Of a DNA stretch of 64,000 nt, positions 60,887-64,000 are shown in pieces. The first letter of the stretch is position 1. Each line of letters starts with the position of its first letter. This DNA comes from Sapria himalayana (lineage: Eukaryota; Streptophyta; Magnoliopsida; Malpighiales; Rafflesiaceae). The notes under the pieces are model-generated. The model had not been told where the DNA came from. It saw nothing but the letters and a program-made list of their open reading frames with translations, and ran no database searches. Position numbers and translations under genes: made by a program. The stretch covers positions 1 to 64,000 of the forward strand of contig JAREIK010002969.1 in assembly GCA_029783825.1 (NCBI GenBank). The letters run 5' to 3'.

Positions 60887-61944
60887 AAAGATTATTTTAT
60901 TAAATATACCATCTAATTTGGCTGAGGAATACCATTTCTTACAAGCTAGCATACTACCCTTTATCCCTTTACACCTTATACCCATCCTAGGCTACCCTTT
61001 AAATCCCCCTACATCCCTTTCCTGATTCACCATATAAATTTAAAAACAAATAAAATAACATTCTTTCTTATCACATCTTTATTCTTTATTGTGCTTAGTT
61101 AAAAACCAGAATGAGTTGTCTCCCGGTACCTTCTGTTTTGTAGCTTTTTCAGCTTCCATTTAGTGCCGAGGACTTTTTATATTCCTGTTTAGTATGCCTT
61201 CTGCTTTATGCTCTTTATCTTTCTTAGTACATTTAAGCTTTATTCTATTTTCATAGCAACTTTTTGTATCAGCTTTATGTTCTACTTGTTTACATTATCG
61301 CTTTATACTTTTGCCTGTTATAGCAGCTTTTCTTTATCCCATTGCTTTGACAGCAGACCACAATATTCATACATTGCATGCACTTCCTACCACCTACCTA
61401 CCACCCTCATAACCACATCACATTTTAACAGACTTCCAAAAATTGACTCTCTAACCTCCAACTGTTTGACTTCAAAATTTAATAGCCACATGACCATACA
61501 TAACAGACTCATTAACACACTAGAAAACAAGAGCAGAATCAGCATTCATGCCCTGCAAAAATGAAAAACAGCAAGCACAAAAAACAGCAAGCAGAAAAAA
61601 CAGAAAAAAAAACAAGCAACCCTACAAGTGCCTTTTATTCTTTTCCTATAACGACTTACCTCCTCCTGTTCTTAGAAACAAAAAACCACTAGACAAATAA
61701 CCAAAAACCAGATTAAGCACAAACCATGCTTCTCATTAATTTAGTCTCCCCTCAGGACTAGAAAGCCTTTAACCTTTTCTTATTTCTTCATCTGTATTTT
61801 TACAAAGAAACAAACAACTAAAAAAGATAGTTAATAATGTATCCCTCTTTATATCCGACAACCCCCCTACTAGTTTGTTTTTTACTTTTTTTGCTTCTGA
61901 ATTCTAATATATGAAAAACTTTTTTAATCTAATTCAATCAAGCC
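60887..61944 (-). other. LINE-B 3' untranslated region
   Basis: About 1 kb between the RNase H end and the tail, without coding signal on the element's strand. The last about 170 bases are shared with 54813-54979. The forward frame at 61208-61564 is antisense by-product. Confidence 0.7.
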
Positions 61945-63995
61945 TTTAACCTTTTTCGGGATACTTTGACCATCAAACACTTTTGTCCCTTTCTTCATGC
62001 CTTCCTCTACTAATTTATCTGCCAGTGCATTTACCTCTCTATATATGTGCGTTATTTCACCTTTAATTCTGTTAATAATTTTTTGATACTAATAATTTCT
62101 TTCTCAAACCTCCATAATTCTATTTTACCTCTTACTAGATCAACCAATAATTTTAAATATGCACTTGAATATTTAAGAAATTATTATCCTTACAAATTTC
62201 CAAACCCATGTGTAAGGCCATAATCTCTGAGTGTAGTGCCGAGGAGGCTAGACTCATCGTTGTAAAAGCTCTTATGACTCTGCCCTCTTCATTTCTTATT
62301 ACTCCTCCTCCACCTGCTACTCTCATTTCCCTTATGAAACTTCTATCAGTGTTAAGTGCTAGACCTCCTTGCTAAGGCTTGTTCCAGCTTGTCATCTTTA
62401 TACTTGGCATTTTCTCTACAAATGGATTAAGACCCCTTGCTTTTTTCCATTTTTCATATAATCCTATGCTTTCTATTTTTATCAGGTTACAGACATAGAT
62501 AAAAGGGCATTCTCTTTTAATCTCTGCTAATATATAATTGACCCTCATTTCAGCATTTTCATATCTATTTCTATTCCTAGCTTTCCATAGGCACCATACT
62601 GCTATATGTGGAATATAATTTCTTAGCTATTTTAAGATTTTATTCTTTTTATATTTTTTTGCCAGTTCTTCATCATGTCTCTTAAGTTTCCCGTGCTACT
62701 CTCTATATCTGCTTCTATTTCTAATTTTTCCATAATTCTATAGCTATTTTCTTGTTGAAAATAAATGATCCATGCTTTCTTTCTCTTGCTGATAGCATTC
62801 ATATCTAGATGCTAAACTTATACCCTTCTTTTGAATATTAACATCTACCGGGATCATGTTCAAAAGAAGTTTCCATAAAAACACATTTATTTTTTGTGGA
62901 ATCTCCTTTGTCCATACTCTTTTAAATACCTCTTGTGATGATTTTCTCTTACTCACTAATAATTTGACACTTTTTAGTGTAAAGTTGTCATGCTCATTCA
63001 AGGTCCATTTCCACCCACAATTGGTCAAAATTGAATATTTTTCTACAATGTCTTGCTGACTAGGCATTAGCTTCCAGCTTTTTGATGCTTTATTTGATTC
63101 TTTAAATGCCTTGTCCCCTAAACCATACCTAGCATTTATATATGCTACCCAATTACTTCCATTCTCTTTAAGTCTCCACTAGTTCTTACATGCCCAGGAT
63201 TTGGCCATATCATTTAGGCTAGTAAAGCCTAAACCTGCATTCTCCTTCGAATAACATAGGTCTCCCCATTTTTTCCAGTGTAATTTGTTCTTTTCTTCTT
63301 TTTTCCCCATAAGAAATTGGCCACTTCTCTTTCTAATTTCTTTATAATCTTTTTTGGCGACTGAACGGAGATCAAAATGTGTGCCAGCAATCCTTGTAAT
63401 GCATGTGTAATTAGCAAAATTCTTCCTCCCATACTTAGCAAGTCCTCTTTCCAACTAGCAATCTTTTTTCTCATTTACTCTACTATGATGAAAAGAAATT
63501 CCTCTACACTTCCCTCATATATGGGGCAATCTAGATATATTAACGTGACTTTTTTTTTGTGCAAAACCAATAATTTTTGCAATTCTTTGAGCTATATTTT
63601 CTATTTTTTTGCTACTAAAATGAACTGACATTTTCCTTATTCAGCATTTTTTCTGATTCCTCTTCCAGTGTTTGCAACAGCCTCATTAATCTTTTCATGG
63701 AACTACTGCTGGCATTTGTAAATATGATAATATCATCCGCATATGCCAAGCAGCTTACTGTAGGAGTGTATCTAGGTTGCTTGTATGCAAGAATATTACC
63801 CGCTTTCACTTGCTCTTTCAGATTTACTATGAATAACTTTAAATGTATATTAAATAGTGAAGGAGAGAGAGGGTCTATTTGCCTCAACCCTCTGGGGGGT
63901 TTAAATTCTTCACCGGCCTGCCCATTTATCAGAATTCTAACCCATGTGCTAGCGATACATCTATAAATTATATCTATCTAAAATACTAAGAATCC
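61945..63995 (-). pseudogene. LINE-B ORF2, 3' part: reverse transcriptase, zf-RVT, RNase H (broken)
   Basis: Minus-strand blocks in order are CIASTWVRILINGQAGEEF, then LRQIDPLSPSLFNIHLKL, where the usual RQGDPLSP has Ile in place of Gly, then CLAYADDIIIFTNAS (63887-63615) with the YADD site kept. ASWKEDLLSMGGRILLITHA (63474-63229) and FANYTCI in the other frame follow. The zf-RVT block is EIPQKINVFLWKLLLNMIPV and YECYQQEKESMDHLF (63067-62744). RNase H lies at about 62400-61945: LALNTDRSFIREM (Arg where Gly is usual), GGGGVIRNEEGRVIRAF, ALHSEIMALHMGLE, then a frame change and YIER. It ends near KVFDGQSIPKKVKGL. Frame changes and stops exclude function. Confidence 0.85.
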
Positions 63996-64000
63996 CATAT

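Larger units (their letters stand above)
60887..64000 (-). mobile_element. LINE-B: 3' part of a second L1-type retrotransposon
   Basis: On the minus strand, reading from the window edge: the end of the reverse transcriptase, zf-RVT, RNase H, a 3' UTR of about 1 kb (61945-60887) and a tail. It is related to LINE-A but clearly diverged, and more decayed. It enters from the right edge, so its 5' half is not visible. The UTR end matches the fragment at 54813-54979. Confidence 0.88.

Noticed and set aside
61208..61564. Forward reading frame of 118 codons
   Set aside because: Lies across the LINE-B 3' UTR, has no recognisable domain and a low-complexity start.
1..64000. Intact host gene, tRNA or rRNA
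   Set aside because: No complete host coding region, no tRNA-like cloverleaf and no rRNA sequence was recognised on either strand. All recognisable coding sequence belongs to broken transposons or captured fragments, except LINE-A ORF1.

Overview
The window is plant nuclear heterochromatin or intergenic DNA, strongly AT-rich. It holds no intact host gene and no bacterial or organellar features. The plant assignment rests on CACTA (En/Spm) transposons with TNP2/Ptta-type genes, a plant L1-type LINE with a DUF4283 and CCHC ORF1 and an RNase H tail, a plant-like LTR, and captured exons of a plant PP2A catalytic subunit. The species cannot be told from the sequence.

The backbone is one very large imperfect simple-sequence array, basic unit TTATTCTTC and variants, always in the same orientation and almost devoid of G on the + strand. 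It totals roughly 19 kb and has been split by transposon insertions. Array pieces lie at 9481-9584, 21723-22086, 36482-52423, 53017-54812, 54980-55455 and about 60741-60886.

Layout from left to right. (1) 1-9477, CACTA-L: the right part of a CACTA element with a degenerate TNP2 transposase gene (including an inverted duplication of its middle), a degenerate TnpA/Ptta-like second gene, captured exons of a PP2A catalytic subunit and of an unidentified second gene, and a terminal repeat at 9477. (2) A short array piece. (3) 9588-21719, CACTA-M: a structurally complete 12.1-kb CACTA element with 3-bp target duplication CTT, ACCGACCA-type subterminal repeats at both ends, a roughly 550-bp AT-rich tandem satellite in a probable leader intron, and decayed TNP2 and Ptta genes. 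(4) An array piece. (5) 22090-36478, CACTA-R: a 14.4-kb CACTA element with target duplication ATA, a left subterminal array of about 50-bp units, no transposase, a nested solo LTR (31972-32503, TSD GCATC) and several putative captured exons. (6) 36482-55455: the main array, with higher-order repeats, a second inverted solo LTR (52429-53011, TSD CTATT) and a 5'-truncated LINE tail (54813-54979). (7) 55456-60735, LINE-A on the minus strand, nearly full length but broken. (8) A remnant of array. (9) 60887-64000, LINE-B on the minus strand, broken and running off the window.

Nothing here looks like a functioning gene system. Both CACTA coding units and both LINEs carry many stops and frameshifts. 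The most interesting points are the array as a repeated landing site for unrelated elements, its internal higher-order organisation, exon capture by CACTA-L, and the inverted transposase duplication at the left edge, which could form hairpin RNA.
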